A stretch of DNA of 64,000 nt from Streptomyces tropicalis (GCF_029269835.1 NZ_JARJBB010000009.1:1-64000), one strand, 5' to 3'. Positions 39,873 to 48,505 are shown, counted from the first letter of the stretch. The notes: a model not told the origin generated them from the letters alone. Made by a program: numbers and translations.

Positions 39873-39903
39873 ACCGTCGGCCCTGACGCCGCGTGAGGTG
39901 CAA
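39873..39903 (-). promoter_or_regulatory. tipA promoter with MerR-type 19-bp spacer and operator
   Basis: On the tipA strand TTGCAC (39898-39903) and GACGGT (39873-39878) are separated by exactly 19 bases, the long spacer typical of MerR-activated promoters. Within the spacer lies the near-palindrome CCTCACGC-G-GCGTCAGG (39882-39898; seven of eight pairs). The layout matches the known S. lividans ptipA, whose -35 is also TTGCAC. Confidence 0.75.
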
Positions 39904-39999
39904 GCCCGGCTCCCCCGGCCCCGGGCCGGGCACTCCCGGGGGGCAAGCGCGTCCCGCCTTCCGGATGTTGTGTCGCTTTTGCCCGTTTATCGTGAGCGG

Positions 40000-41283
40000 G
40001 TGGCCCAGGACACCGCTCAGGAGGCCGCCGGCACCCCCGCGGCCCCGGCGCGCGTCCTGCTGCCGCTGATCGTGCCCGCCGTCGCTGTCGGCGTCGGCGC
40101 CAGTCTGCTCTATCTGCTGGTGAGCGGGCTGGCCGAGCGGCTGCAGCGGGTGCTGTGGGGCACCCTGCCCGAGGCCCTCGGGATCGGCCCGTACTCGGCC
40201 GCCTGGATCATGATCATGCTCACCGCGACCGGCGTCGCGGTGGGCCTGGTGGTCTGGAAGGCCCCGGGGCACGCGGGCCCCGACCCGGCCACCATGGGAC
40301 TGGCCGCGCCCCCCATGCCCCCGCGCGTGCTGCCCGGGCTGCTGGTGGCGGCCGCGCTGATGCTGGCGGGCGGCCCCAGCCTGGGCCCGGAGAACCCCGT
40401 CATCGCCGTCAACGTGGGACTCGCCTTCTGGCTGGGCCGGAAGCTGCTGCCCCGGCTGCCGGGCGGGGTGTGGTCGTCGCTGGCGGAGGCGGCCACCATC
40501 GGCGCGCTGTTCGGTACCCCGGTGGCGGCGGCGCTGGTCATCTCCGAGGCGCTGGCCGGCAAGCCCCTGAAGGGGGCCCTGTGGGACAACGTCTTCGCAC
40601 CGCTGGCCGCCGCGGCGGTCGGGTCCGTGACCGCCACCCTGGTGGCCCATCCGACCTTCGACCTGCACCTGCCCGAACCGGGAAGGCCGCACTGGGTCGA
40701 CCTGCTGGCCGTGCTGGTGGTCGCGCCCCTGGCCGCCCTGCTCGGCATGTGCGCGGTGCGCGCCTTCCCGCACGTGCACCGGGCCTTCGGGCGGCTGGGC
40801 CACCCGATGCTGGCACTGCCGCTCGGCGGCGTGGCGCTGGGCCTGCTGGGGGTGCTGGGCGGCCGCCTGACGCTCTTCAAGGGACTGTCCGAGGTGGAGG
40901 AGCTGGCCCGCGACCCCGGCGGCTGGTCGGCGGGCCAGTTCGCCGCCATGACGGTGGTCAAGCTGGCCGCGCTCGTCGTCGCCGCGTCCTGCGGCTTCCG
41001 CGGCGGCCGGATCTTCCCGTCCGTCTTCATCGGCACCGCCTTCGGTCTGTGCGCGCACGCCCTGGTGCCCGCGGTGGACCCCGCTCTGGGCGTGGCGGCG
41101 GGCGTGCTGGGACTCCTCCTCGCCATCACCCGGCAGGGTTGGCTGAGCCTGTTCACGGCCGCGGTCCTGGTGGCCTCGCCGACGATCCTCACCCTGCTGT
41201 GCGTGGCCACGCTGCCGGCCTGGCTGCTGGTGACGGGGCGGCCGCAGATGCAGCTGAAGGAGGACGGAACGTCGGTGCGATGA
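40000..41283 (+). CDS. YfeO-like ClC-family ion channel/transporter
   Basis: This 427-residue membrane protein aligns by eye along its length with E. coli YfeO: LLPLIVPAVAVGVGASLLYL, GHAGPDP, LAGGPSLGPENPVIAVN, EAATIGALFGTPVAAALVIS, LGGRLTLFKGLSEVEEL, ASCGFRGGRIFPSVFIGTAFG and the C-terminal LPAWLLVTGRPQM. The S-L-G-P-E-N-P segment replaces the G-R-E-G-P of classical ClC antiporters, so coupling to protons is uncertain. About ten to twelve helices are predicted. TATCGT is six bases before the GTG start, a leaderless pattern. gadB follows 159 bases later on the same strand. Confidence 0.87.
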   Translation: MAQDTAQEAAGTPAAPARVLLPLIVPAVAVGVGASLLYLLVSGLAERLQRVLWGTLPEALGIGPYSAAWIMIMLTATGVAVGLVVWKAPGHAGPDPATMGLAAPPMPPRVLPGLLVAAALMLAGGPSLGPENPVIAVNVGLAFWLGRKLLPRLPGGVWSSLAEAATIGALFGTPVAAALVISEALAGKPLKGALWDNVFAPLAAAAVGSVTATLVAHPTFDLHLPEPGRPHWVDLLAVLVVAPLAALLGMCAVRAFPHVHRAFGRLGHPMLALPLGGVALGLLGVLGGRLTLFKGLSEVEELARDPGGWSAGQFAAMTVVKLAALVVAASCGFRGGRIFPSVFIGTAFGLCAHALVPAVDPALGVAAGVLGLLLAITRQGWLSLFTAAVLVASPTILTLLCVATLPAWLLVTGRPQMQLKEDGTSVR

Positions 41284-41442
41284 GACCCGGCGGGCCGCCG
41301 GCGGCCCGCCCACCGCCGCGGGACGGCATCCCGCACCGGGCCGGTGCGCCCGGCCGCGGCCCCGGCCGTCCCTTCCGGCCGGGCACCGGGACGCAGTAGG
41401 ACGACACCAGCCGAGAACGCCGATCCGCCAGGAGGCCCGTTC

Positions 41443-42855
41443 ATGCCGCTCCACCAAGGACCCCGCAAGCCCGACGAACGCCCCGCGTCCGTCAACCCCT
41501 TCTACGGGGAGGCGAACCCGGCCGTCGAGATGACCGAGGCCCCGCCCAAGCACCGGCTCCCGGACGGGCCCCTGCCGCCCACCGCGGCGGCGCAGCTCGT
41601 GCACGACGAGCTGATGCTGGACGGCAATTCCCGCCTGAACCTGGCCACCTTCGTCACCACCTGGATGGAGCCGCAGGCCGGGGTGCTGATGAACGAGTGC
41701 CGCGACAAGAACATGATCGACAAGGACGAGTACCCGCGCACCGCCGAGCTGGAGAAGCGCTGCGTGGCGATGCTCGCCGACCTGTGGAACGCCCCGGACC
41801 CGTCCGCCGCCGTGGGCTGTTCCACGACCGGTTCGAGCGAGGCGTGCATGCTTGCGGGGATGGCCCTGAAGCGGCGCTGGACGCGGCGCAACGCGGACCG
41901 CTACCCCGGGCGCGACGCACGGCCGAACCTGGTGATGGGCGTCAACGTCCAGGTCTGCTGGGAGAAGTTCTGCAACTTCTGGGAGGTGGAGGCCCGCCAG
42001 GTCCCGATGGAGGGCGACCGGTACCACCTCGACCCGCAGGCCGCGGCGGAGCTGTGCGACGAGAACACCATCGGGGTCGTCGGCATCCTCGGGTCCACCT
42101 TCGACGGCTCCTACGAGCCGATCGCGGAGCTGTGCGCGGCCCTGGACGCGCTCCAGGAGCGGACCGGGCTCGACATCCCCGTGCACGTGGACGGCGCCTC
42201 CGGCGCCATGGTCGCGCCGTTCCTCGACCCGGACCTGGTCTGGGACTTCCGCCTGCCGCGGGTGGCGTCCGTCAACACCTCCGGGCACAAGTACGGCCTC
42301 GTCTACCCCGGCGTCGGCTGGGCGCTGTGGCGCGACGCGGACGCCCTGCCCGAGGAGCTGGTGTTCCGGGTCAACTACCTGGGCGGCGACATGCCGACCT
42401 TCGCGCTCAACTTCTCCCGGCCGGGCGCCCAGGTCGTCGCGCAGTACTACACGTTCCTGCGGCTGGGCCGCGAGGGCTACCGGATGGTGCAGCAGACCAC
42501 GCGGGACGTGGCGGGCGGGCTCGCCGAACGGGTGGAGGCGCTGGGCGACTTCCGGCTGCTGACCCGCGGCGACGAGCTGCCCGTGTTCGCCTTCACCACC
42601 GGCCCGGACGTCTCGGCGTACGACGTCTTCGACGTCTCCCGGCGGATGCGCGAGAACGGGTGGCTGCTGCCCGCCTACACCTTCCCGCCGAACCGGGAGG
42701 ACCTGTCGGTGCTGCGGGTGGTCTGCCGCAACGGGTTCTCGTCGGACCTCGCCGAGCTGTTCCTGGAGGACCTCAACCGGCTGCTGCCCGAGCTGCGCCG
42801 GCAGCCGCATCCGCTGACCCGGGACCGGCAGGCGGCGACCGGCTTCCACCACTGA
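41443..42855 (+). CDS. gadB: Glutamate decarboxylase GadB
   Basis: This 470-residue PLP enzyme converts glutamate to GABA and CO2, consuming a proton. Family blocks: N-L-A-T-F-V-T-T-W-M-E-P, A-V-G-C-S-T-T-G-S-S-E-A-C-M-L-A-G, VQVCWEKFCNFWEVE, VHVDGASGAMVAPF and N-T-S-G-H-K-Y-G-L, where Lys283 binds PLP. The C-terminal T-G-F-H-H is typical of acid-regulated GADs. GGAGG lies upstream of the ATG. No gadC antiporter is adjacent; a chloride channel takes that position. Confidence 0.95.
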   Translation: MPLHQGPRKPDERPASVNPFYGEANPAVEMTEAPPKHRLPDGPLPPTAAAQLVHDELMLDGNSRLNLATFVTTWMEPQAGVLMNECRDKNMIDKDEYPRTAELEKRCVAMLADLWNAPDPSAAVGCSTTGSSEACMLAGMALKRRWTRRNADRYPGRDARPNLVMGVNVQVCWEKFCNFWEVEARQVPMEGDRYHLDPQAAAELCDENTIGVVGILGSTFDGSYEPIAELCAALDALQERTGLDIPVHVDGASGAMVAPFLDPDLVWDFRLPRVASVNTSGHKYGLVYPGVGWALWRDADALPEELVFRVNYLGGDMPTFALNFSRPGAQVVAQYYTFLRLGREGYRMVQQTTRDVAGGLAERVEALGDFRLLTRGDELPVFAFTTGPDVSAYDVFDVSRRMRENGWLLPAYTFPPNREDLSVLRVVCRNGFSSDLAELFLEDLNRLLPELRRQPHPLTRDRQAATGFHH

Positions 42856-42904
42856 CGGGGTGCGGGCCGCCGGCGGCGGCCCGCTCCCGGCCGGGTCCTC
42901 CCGG

Positions 42905-43453
42905 TCAGCCCCAGGGGCTGCCCTGCTCCTCCGCCACCAGCTCGAACGCCGTTTTCCCGTCCAGCGACTCCCGGATGACGTCGGCGTGGCCGGCGTGCCG
43001 GGCGGTCTCGCGGATCAGGTGCAGGCAGAGCCAGCGCACGGAGACCTGCTCGTCCGGCGGGAACCAGGGGTCGTTCGGCAGCGGGAAGGTGTCGTCGAGG
43101 CTGGGCACCGAGCGGACGTACGCCTCCGTCTCGGCGGCGATCTTCTCCCAGTGGGCGAGCTGCCCGGCGAGCGTCTCGTCGCCGACGAGCCGGAAGCACT
43201 CGTGCCAGTTCGCCTGGGTGCGCTGCACCGCGGGCGGCTCCTGCCGGGCCCGGGCCAGCCACGCCTGCTCGACCTCGGCGCAGTGCTTGACCAGCCCCGC
43301 CAGGGTCAGCTCGCTGGCGCTGGGGCGGCTGCGCGCCTGCTCCTCGGTCAGCCCGAGCACCGCCCGGCGGACGCCGCCGCGCTGCTCGGCGATGAAGGCG
43401 AGCAGCGCTCCCCGCTCGTCGCCCGGGGCCTCGGCTCGCACGTGCATGACCAT
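42905..43453 (-). CDS. DinB-family protein (DUF664)
   Basis: This 182-residue protein has the four-helix DinB/YfiT pattern: ALLAFIAEQRGGVRRAVLGL, SELTLAGLVKHCAEVEQAWL with the first metal-ligand His, LVGDETLAGQLAHWEKIAAE and VRWLCLHLIRETARHAGHAD with the later His residues. The family includes mycothiol-dependent transferases in actinobacteria. A GAAAGGCGG site lies before the ATG. A long palindrome at 43523-43559 lies upstream near a possible TAGCGT -10 box. Confidence 0.87.
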   Translation of the reverse strand: MVMHVRAEAPGDERGALLAFIAEQRGGVRRAVLGLTEEQARSRPSASELTLAGLVKHCAEVEQAWLARARQEPPAVQRTQANWHECFRLVGDETLAGQLAHWEKIAAETEAYVRSVPSLDDTFPLPNDPWFPPDEQVSVRWLCLHLIRETARHAGHADVIRESLDGKTAFELVAEEQGSPWG

Positions 43454-43522
43454 GACCGGCCGCCTTTCGTCGGAAGTCCACGGGGCGGGGATCAGGCCCC
43501 CGCCTCCACACCGACGACGCTA

Positions 43523-43559
43523 CGGCCCCTTGAGGACAGATTCTGTCCTCAAGGGGCCG
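43523..43559 (-). terminator. Perfect 17-bp hairpin after the aldehyde dehydrogenase, possible operator
   Basis: Bases 43523-43539 pair perfectly with 43543-43559 around ATT. It begins 32 bases after the dehydrogenase stop, so it fits a terminator. Its inner part, AGGACAGA-T-TCTGTCCT on one strand, is also a clean operator-like palindrome next to a TAGCGT box (about 43517-43522) that could be the DinB gene's -10. Both roles are possible. Confidence 0.7.
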
Positions 43560-43590
43560 CCGGCAGGTCGATCCGCGATCCGCCGGATCC

Positions 43591-45051
43591 TCAGAAGGGG
43601 AACGCGCTCCGGCCGTGCTGCACCGAGACCCACTTCACGGTCGTGAAGGCCTCCAGGGTGGTCTCGCCGTTCAGCCGGCCGAGGCCGGAGTGCTTCTCAC
43701 CGCCGAAGGGCACCAGCGGCTCGTCGTGCACGGTGCCGTCGTTCACGTGGAACATGCCCGTGTCGATCTGCCGGGCGAAGCGCACACCCCGCTCCACGTC
43801 GCCGGTGTGGACGGCCCCGCTCAGGCCGTACGGGGTGTCGTTGACGATCCGGACGGCCTCCTCCTCGCCGTCGAACGGGACGACGAAGGCGACGGGGCCG
43901 AAGATCTCCTGCCGCAGCAGGGCGGAGTCCGCCGGGAGCCCCGTCAGCACGGACGGGGCGACCAGGTTGTCGGTCGCGGTGCCGTGCAGCAGCGCCGTGG
44001 CCCCCTCGGCGAGCGCCTGCTCGACGGCGGCCGAGACGGCGTCCGCCTGCGAGGAGTTGATCAGCGGGCCGATGACCGTCTCCGGGTCGCGGGGGTCGCC
44101 GACCTTCAGGGACGCGACCTTGGCGACGAACCTCGCGGTGAACTCCTCGGCGACCGAGCGGTCCACGAGCACCCGGTTCGCGGCCATGCAGACCTGGCCC
44201 TGGTGGACGTAGCGGCTGAAGACCGCCGCGTCCACGGCGTAGTCGACGTCCGCGTCGTCCAGCACCACCAGCGCGCTGTTGCCGCCCAGTTCGAGCACCG
44301 AGCGCTTGAACTGCGCCGCGCACACGGTGGCGACGTGCCGGCCGACCTGGTCGGAGCCGGTGAAGGAGATGACCTTGGGGACGGGGTGCTCGATGAAGGC
44401 GTCGCCGATCTCCGCGATGTCGGTGATCACCACGTTCAGCAGGCCGCCCGGGAGTCCCGCGTCCTCGAAGATCTTCGCGATCAGGGAGCCGCCGGTGACC
44501 GGCGTGTTCTGGTGCGGCTTGAGCACCACGGCGTTGCCGAGCGCGAGCGCCGGGGCGACCGACTTGATCGACAGCAGGAAGGGGAAGTTGAAGGGGCTGA
44601 TCACACCCACCACGCCGACCGGCTCGCGGTAGACGCGGTTCTCCTTGCCGTCGACCGGGGACGGGAGGATCCGGCCCTCGGGGCGCAGCGCCAGGTGGAC
44701 CGACTCCCGCAGGAACTCCTTGGCGAGGTGCAGCTCGAAGCCGGCCTTCAGCCGGGTGCCGCCCAGCTCGGCGGTGATCGCGTCGGCGATCTCCTGCTCG
44801 CGCTCCTCGATCAGGCGCAGCGCCCGCTCGAAGACGCCCCGCCGGGTGTAGGGGTTGGTGGCGGCCCACTCCTTCTGCGCGCGGGCGGCGGCCCGGTAGG
44901 CCTCGTCGACCTCGTCGACCGTGGCTATCGTGATCGAGGCGAGCTTCTCGCTGTCGTACGGATTGAAGTCGATGATGTCCCAGGAGCCGGTACCCGGACG
45001 CCACGCGCCGTCGATGTACTGCTGTGCCAGGTCGGTGAAGTAGGACGACAT
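43591..45051 (-). CDS. NAD(P)-dependent aldehyde dehydrogenase
   Basis: This 486-residue enzyme oxidises an aldehyde to the acid. It has the cofactor part GVVGVISPFNFPFLLSIKSV, V-V-L-K-P-H-Q-N-T-P, S-F-T-G-S-D-Q-V-G-R, the catalytic Glu in LELGGNSALVVLDDADVD and the catalytic Cys in H-Q-G-Q-V-C-M-A-A-N. The pattern is closest to benzaldehyde/vanillin-type dehydrogenases, but substrate cannot be fixed by reading. An AAGGGAG site precedes the ATG. It is monocistronic. Confidence 0.93.
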   Translation of the reverse strand: MSSYFTDLAQQYIDGAWRPGTGSWDIIDFNPYDSEKLASITIATVDEVDEAYRAAARAQKEWAATNPYTRRGVFERALRLIEEREQEIADAITAELGGTRLKAGFELHLAKEFLRESVHLALRPEGRILPSPVDGKENRVYREPVGVVGVISPFNFPFLLSIKSVAPALALGNAVVLKPHQNTPVTGGSLIAKIFEDAGLPGGLLNVVITDIAEIGDAFIEHPVPKVISFTGSDQVGRHVATVCAAQFKRSVLELGGNSALVVLDDADVDYAVDAAVFSRYVHQGQVCMAANRVLVDRSVAEEFTARFVAKVASLKVGDPRDPETVIGPLINSSQADAVSAAVEQALAEGATALLHGTATDNLVAPSVLTGLPADSALLRQEIFGPVAFVVPFDGEEEAVRIVNDTPYGLSGAVHTGDVERGVRFARQIDTGMFHVNDGTVHDEPLVPFGGEKHSGLGRLNGETTLEAFTTVKWVSVQHGRSAFPF

Positions 45052-45224
45052 GTGCTCCCTTTCCCCCTGCTGCCGAGGCGGTCGAAGCAGTCGGAACGCG
45101 GTCGACTCCCGATCACTTCACGGTCTGATCAGGCGTCATCGTACTTGTGTGACACGTGGGTTGGACCGTGCGTACGCCGGAAAGGACCACCTGCGCCGTG
45201 CCGGGGCGGTGCCGAGGGGGCGGG

Positions 45225-46085
45225 TCAGGACAGGGTGAGCAGACCGCGCAGCAGGTCGCGGCTCTCGTCCGGGCCCGGGCTGTCCTGCTGGAGCTCCTTG
45301 AGCGCCCGCTCGTACAGCGCGACGTCCTCGCGCTTGTCCAGGTAGAGCGCGCTGGTGAGCTGCTCCAGGTAGACGACGTCCGAGAGGTCGGACTCCGGGA
45401 AGCTCAGGATCGTGAAGGCGCCGGACTCGCCGGAGTGCCCGCCGAAGCCGAACGGCATGACCTGCAGCCGCACGTTGGGCCGCTCGGAGACGTCGATCAG
45501 GTGCTGGAGCTGGCCGCGCATGACATCGCGGTCGCCGTACGGCCGGCGCAGCGCGGCCTCGTCCAGGACGATGTGGAGCTCCGGGGCGTTCTCCGAGACG
45601 AGGTACTTCTGCCGCTCCAGGCGCAGCGCCACGCGCCGCTCCACGTCCGCCTCGCTCGCGCCCTGCATGCCCCGCCGGACGACCGCGCGCGCGTACTCCT
45701 CGGTCTGGAGCAGGCCGTGCACGAACTGCACCTCGTAGACCCGGATCAGCGACGCGGCGCCCTCCAGGCCCACATAGGTGGGGAACCAGCTGGGCAGGAC
45801 GTCGGAGTAACTGTGCCACCAGCCGGCGACGTTGGCCTCCTTGGCGAGGGAGAGAAGCGAGGTGCGCTCCGCCTCGTCCGTGATGCCGTACAGCGTCAGC
45901 AGGTCCTCCACGTCCCTGGTCTTGAAGCTCACCCGGCCCAGCTCCATACGGCTGATCTTGGATTCCGAGGCGCGGATCGAGTAGCCCGCCGCCTCACGCG
46001 TGATCCCCCGGGCCTCACGCAGTCGCCTGAGTTGCGAGCCGAGCAGCATGCGCCGCACCACCGATCCGGGCTCTCCCGCGCTCAC
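45225..46085 (-). CDS. XRE-type HTH regulator with DUF5753 domain
   Basis: This 286-residue protein has an N-terminal XRE HTH (LRRLREARGITREAAGYSIR, ASESKISRMELGRVSFKTRD) and the DUF5753 domain (Y-E-V-Q-F-V-H-G-L-L-Q-T-E-E-Y-A-R-A, LDEAALRRPYG, QLQHLIDVSERPNVRLQVMP). It is the regulator of a WhiJ/AbaA-type module together with an RsbW-like ATPase gene and a DUF397 gene. In Streptomyces such modules influence development and antibiotic production. The GTG at 46083-46085 follows GGGGAGG. It diverges from the ATPase gene. Confidence 0.92.
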   Translation of the reverse strand: MSAGEPGSVVRRMLLGSQLRRLREARGITREAAGYSIRASESKISRMELGRVSFKTRDVEDLLTLYGITDEAERTSLLSLAKEANVAGWWHSYSDVLPSWFPTYVGLEGAASLIRVYEVQFVHGLLQTEEYARAVVRRGMQGASEADVERRVALRLERQKYLVSENAPELHIVLDEAALRRPYGDRDVMRGQLQHLIDVSERPNVRLQVMPFGFGGHSGESGAFTILSFPESDLSDVVYLEQLTSALYLDKREDVALYERALKELQQDSPGPDESRDLLRGLLTLS

Positions 46086-46281
46086 GTTCGCCAGCCTCCC
46101 CAACCGTCTTCAGGGGCCGCAGTCTGCCACTAAATCACTCCGAGCAGTACTCGTGCGATTACGGAAACGAAAAGAGATCGCGGACTTCGGGCAGCGGACG
46201 GCAAGAAGCAGGCATGCGGCAGGCGAGAAGATGGCGGAAAAAATGGCCAGTAAGCGGTACGGGAGGGTCCAATTCGGTCGC

Positions 46282-46309
46282 GTGCACGTGCATCTGCCCT
46301 TGCATCTGC
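46282..46309 (+). promoter_or_regulatory. 28-bp shared element upstream of the RsbW-like gene
   Basis: The element reads GTGCACGTGCATCTGC, three variable bases, then TGCATCTGC. Its core TGCATCTGC is repeated with a 12-base period. The same element, 25 of 28 bases identical, occurs at 47325-47352 in front of the DUF397 gene, oriented the same way relative to its gene. It ends 73 bases before the ATG at 46383, and AACCAT, a weak -10, lies 13 bases downstream. Confidence 0.7.
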
Positions 46310-46382
46310 TGTACGCATCCGAAACCATGGTCCCGCGCCACCGCTGCATCGCAACGACCGCGAATTCCCGGGAGTGCCTCGC

Positions 46383-46880
46383 ATGGGGACGAATGGATCG
46401 ACCATGCTCGAGCCGTTACGGCAGGGCCTTCCGCCGCTCGACCCCGCGGCCGTGTCCAACGCCGCCTCCTGCGCCCTGCCGGCCCGCTACGAGGCCGTGG
46501 GCGAGGCGCGCAGGTTCACCCGCAGGACACTCGACCAGTGGGACACCGGCGACCGCTTCGACGACGCCTGCCTGGTGGTCTCCGAGCTGGTGACCAACGC
46601 CCTGCGGCACGCGCTGCCCGCGGCCGCGCCCCAGGATCCCGCACAGGGGCCGCCCGTGCGCCTGCATCTGCTGCGCTGGACCGAGCGGCTGGTGTGCGCG
46701 GTGCGCGACCCCAGTCAGGACAGCCCGGTCGCCCGCGACCCCGACGACTGCTCCGCGGAGTCCGGACGCGGCCTGTTCCTGGTCGACTCCTTCAGCGACA
46801 GCTGGGGCTGGCACCCGCTGTCGGGCACGTTCGGCGGCAAGGTCGTCTGGGCGCTGTTCCGGCTCCGAACCTCCACATGA
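46383..46880 (+). CDS. RsbW-like ATP-binding protein (HATPase)
   Basis: This 165-residue protein is a stand-alone GHKL ATPase domain like anti-sigma factors RsbW/SpoIIAB: ARYEAVGEARRFTRRTLDQW, V-V-S-E-L-V-T-N-A-L-R-H-A (N box), D-P-S-Q-D-S-P-V and S-G-R-G-L-F-L-V-D-S-F-S-D-S-W-G (G box). Streptomyces encode many such proteins without a clear sigma partner. The ATG at 46383 has GGGAG eight bases upstream; the earlier GTG lacks a usable site. It belongs to the module with the XRE and DUF397 genes. Confidence 0.9.
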   Translation: MGTNGSTMLEPLRQGLPPLDPAAVSNAASCALPARYEAVGEARRFTRRTLDQWDTGDRFDDACLVVSELVTNALRHALPAAAPQDPAQGPPVRLHLLRWTERLVCAVRDPSQDSPVARDPDDCSAESGRGLFLVDSFSDSWGWHPLSGTFGGKVVWALFRLRTST

Positions 46881-46973
46881 GAGGACCGCGGCTCTCAGCG
46901 ACGCCCAGGTTCTACGCGCGTCACACGCGCGGACGCGGTTCCGGGTCCGGGCCGGCGCCCGACCCGGCCGGCC

Positions 46974-47243
46974 TCAGCCGGCGATCAGGTGGTCGAACTC
47001 GCCGTCCTTGATGCCGAGCAGCATCGCCTCGATCTCCGCCCGCGTGTAGACGAGCGCGGGGCCGTCGGGGAAGCGCGAGTTGCGCACCGCCACCTCCCCG
47101 CCCGGCAGCCGGGCGAACTCCACGCAGGATCCCTGCGAGTTGCTGTGCCGGCTCTTCTGCCAGGCCGCCCCGCTCAGTCGCGTGGCCGCCATGCCGTTGT
47201 GCACGTCGTCTCCCCCGTGCACGGCCTCAACGTCGTGGTCCAC
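46974..47243 (-). CDS. DUF397 protein
   Basis: This 89-residue protein has the DUF397 core: W-Q-K-S-R-H-S-N-S-Q-G-S-C-V-E-F-A-R, G-G-E-V-A-V-R-N-S, G-P-A-L-V-Y-T-R-A-E-I-E-A-M-L and a final K-D-G-E-F-D-H-L. Members are small partners of DUF5753/XRE regulators (WhiJ and AbaA loci) and are thought to modulate their DNA binding. The GTG follows GGGGAG. The 28-bp element and TATGAT box at 47306-47352 form its likely promoter. Confidence 0.92.
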   Translation of the reverse strand: MDHDVEAVHGGDDVHNGMAATRLSGAAWQKSRHSNSQGSCVEFARLPGGEVAVRNSRFPDGPALVYTRAEIEAMLLGIKDGEFDHLIAG

Positions 47244-47305
47244 AGGTCGCTCCCCGGTGGTGCACTGGCTGGTGTGGCCATTGATGCATCGGTCAACTGA
47301 CCCGG

Positions 47306-47352
47306 ATCATAACCCCGTCCATGTGCAGATGCATGAGCAGATGCACGTGCAC
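47306..47352 (-). promoter_or_regulatory. DUF397 promoter with the 28-bp shared element
   Basis: On the gene's strand the 28-bp element (47325-47352) is followed after 13 bases by TATGAT (47306-47311), a good -10. The element therefore covers the -35 region. This is the second copy of the element seen at 46282-46309. The remainder of the gap to the next gene (47353-47826) shows no convincing gene; a TAGCTT box near 47785 may serve the lipoprotein gene. Confidence 0.72.
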
Positions 47353-47826
47353 GCGCAGTGGTGCGACAGTCACAGCCGCGGTTCCCGGCTCGTCGCCGAT
47401 CGGAACCGCTTCGACGTCCGGCTGCCCGGACTGTTCCCTCGCCTGCCCCGGAACCCGCAGGACATGCGGCCCTCCGCCCCCGTTCGCGATCCCGGCCACC
47501 GCCTGCCGCGAGAGCCCGCCCTCCCGTGGTCCCGGCGGGCCGGGGCCGACGGGCACGCACCCTTCGCCGGGCTGAACGCGCCGTCCGCCGTGCAGGCTTC
47601 GGACGCGCGCGGGCCCTCCGCCCTGCACGGGACGTCCGGCCCGGAGCGGCCGTGCACGAGGAAGAGACGCACGCCGGGGCGTTCCTGTTCCAGGGATCCG
47701 GAAATTGCCCGGCGCGTCGGCGCGACGGACGGCGTCCGGTGGCTCGTGGGACCCCGGGCCCGGGACGCCTCCCGGTACTCCTGGTAGCTTGCTGCGGTCG
47801 TCTCGGCCAAAGCTTGGGAGCTTCCT

Positions 47827-48348
47827 GTGACTTCGGCGTCCTCCTCGTGTGCCCCCCGTACCGCTGCCCGCCGCCGTCTGCGCGTCGGGGCCGCGGCGGC
47901 CGGCGTGGCCTGCGCGTTCGCGCTGTCCGCGTGCAGCAACAGCGGCGGCGGTTCCGGGGACGGCGCCTCGTCCGCGCCCAGCGGATCCTCGACCGCCGGC
48001 ACGGGCAGCGGCTCCGGCAGCGCGCCGACCGCGTCCGCCCTGGCGGGCAGCTGGCTCGCCACCACCGACGGCAAGGCCGTCGCGCTGGTGATCACCGGCA
48101 CCAAGGCGGGGCTCTTCGCCACCGGCGGCACCGTGTGCAGCGGGACCGCGGGCGAGGAGGCCGGAATGCAGATGCTCCACCTGAAGTGCACGGACGGAAG
48201 CCAGAAGCGCAGCACCGGCATGGTGGAGTCCGTCAACAAGACCACGCTCAAGGTGACCTGGGAGGGTGGTCTCGGCAAGGAGACGTACACCCGGTCGGAG
48301 GGCGGGACGCTTCCGTCCGGCCTGCCCACGGCGAGCCTCGGCTCCTGA
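47827..48348 (+). CDS. Putative lipoprotein
   Basis: This 173-residue protein has a lipoprotein signal: an Arg-rich start (RRRLRVGAAAAGVACAFAL) and lipobox L-S-A-C, with Cys38 as the expected lipidated residue. A Ser/Gly linker of about 35 residues follows, then a small domain of beta character (LAGSWLATTDGKAVALVITG, LHLKCTDGSQKRSTGMVESV). No family is recognised. The GTG start follows GGGAG. It would sit on the outer face of the membrane. Confidence 0.82.
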   Translation: MTSASSSCAPRTAARRRLRVGAAAAGVACAFALSACSNSGGGSGDGASSAPSGSSTAGTGSGSGSAPTASALAGSWLATTDGKAVALVITGTKAGLFATGGTVCSGTAGEEAGMQMLHLKCTDGSQKRSTGMVESVNKTTLKVTWEGGLGKETYTRSEGGTLPSGLPTASLGS

Positions 48349-48505
48349 CGTTCGCTGAGGTCGGCGTGGTGCCGCGGCCCCCGGCCGCCGCGCCACGGCC
48401 GCACCGGCCGTGCGGGGCTCCGGCCCGGCGGCGGGAAGTGGCCGCGCGTCGCACCCTCATGCGTGATGATCCTTGAGCATCGTCACGACCCCAAGGAACC
48501 ACCTC

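Noticed and set aside
47353-47826. Possible gene in the gap between the DUF397 and lipoprotein genes
   Set aside because: Frames exist on both strands but lack a ribosome site, hydrophobic core pattern or any familiar motif.
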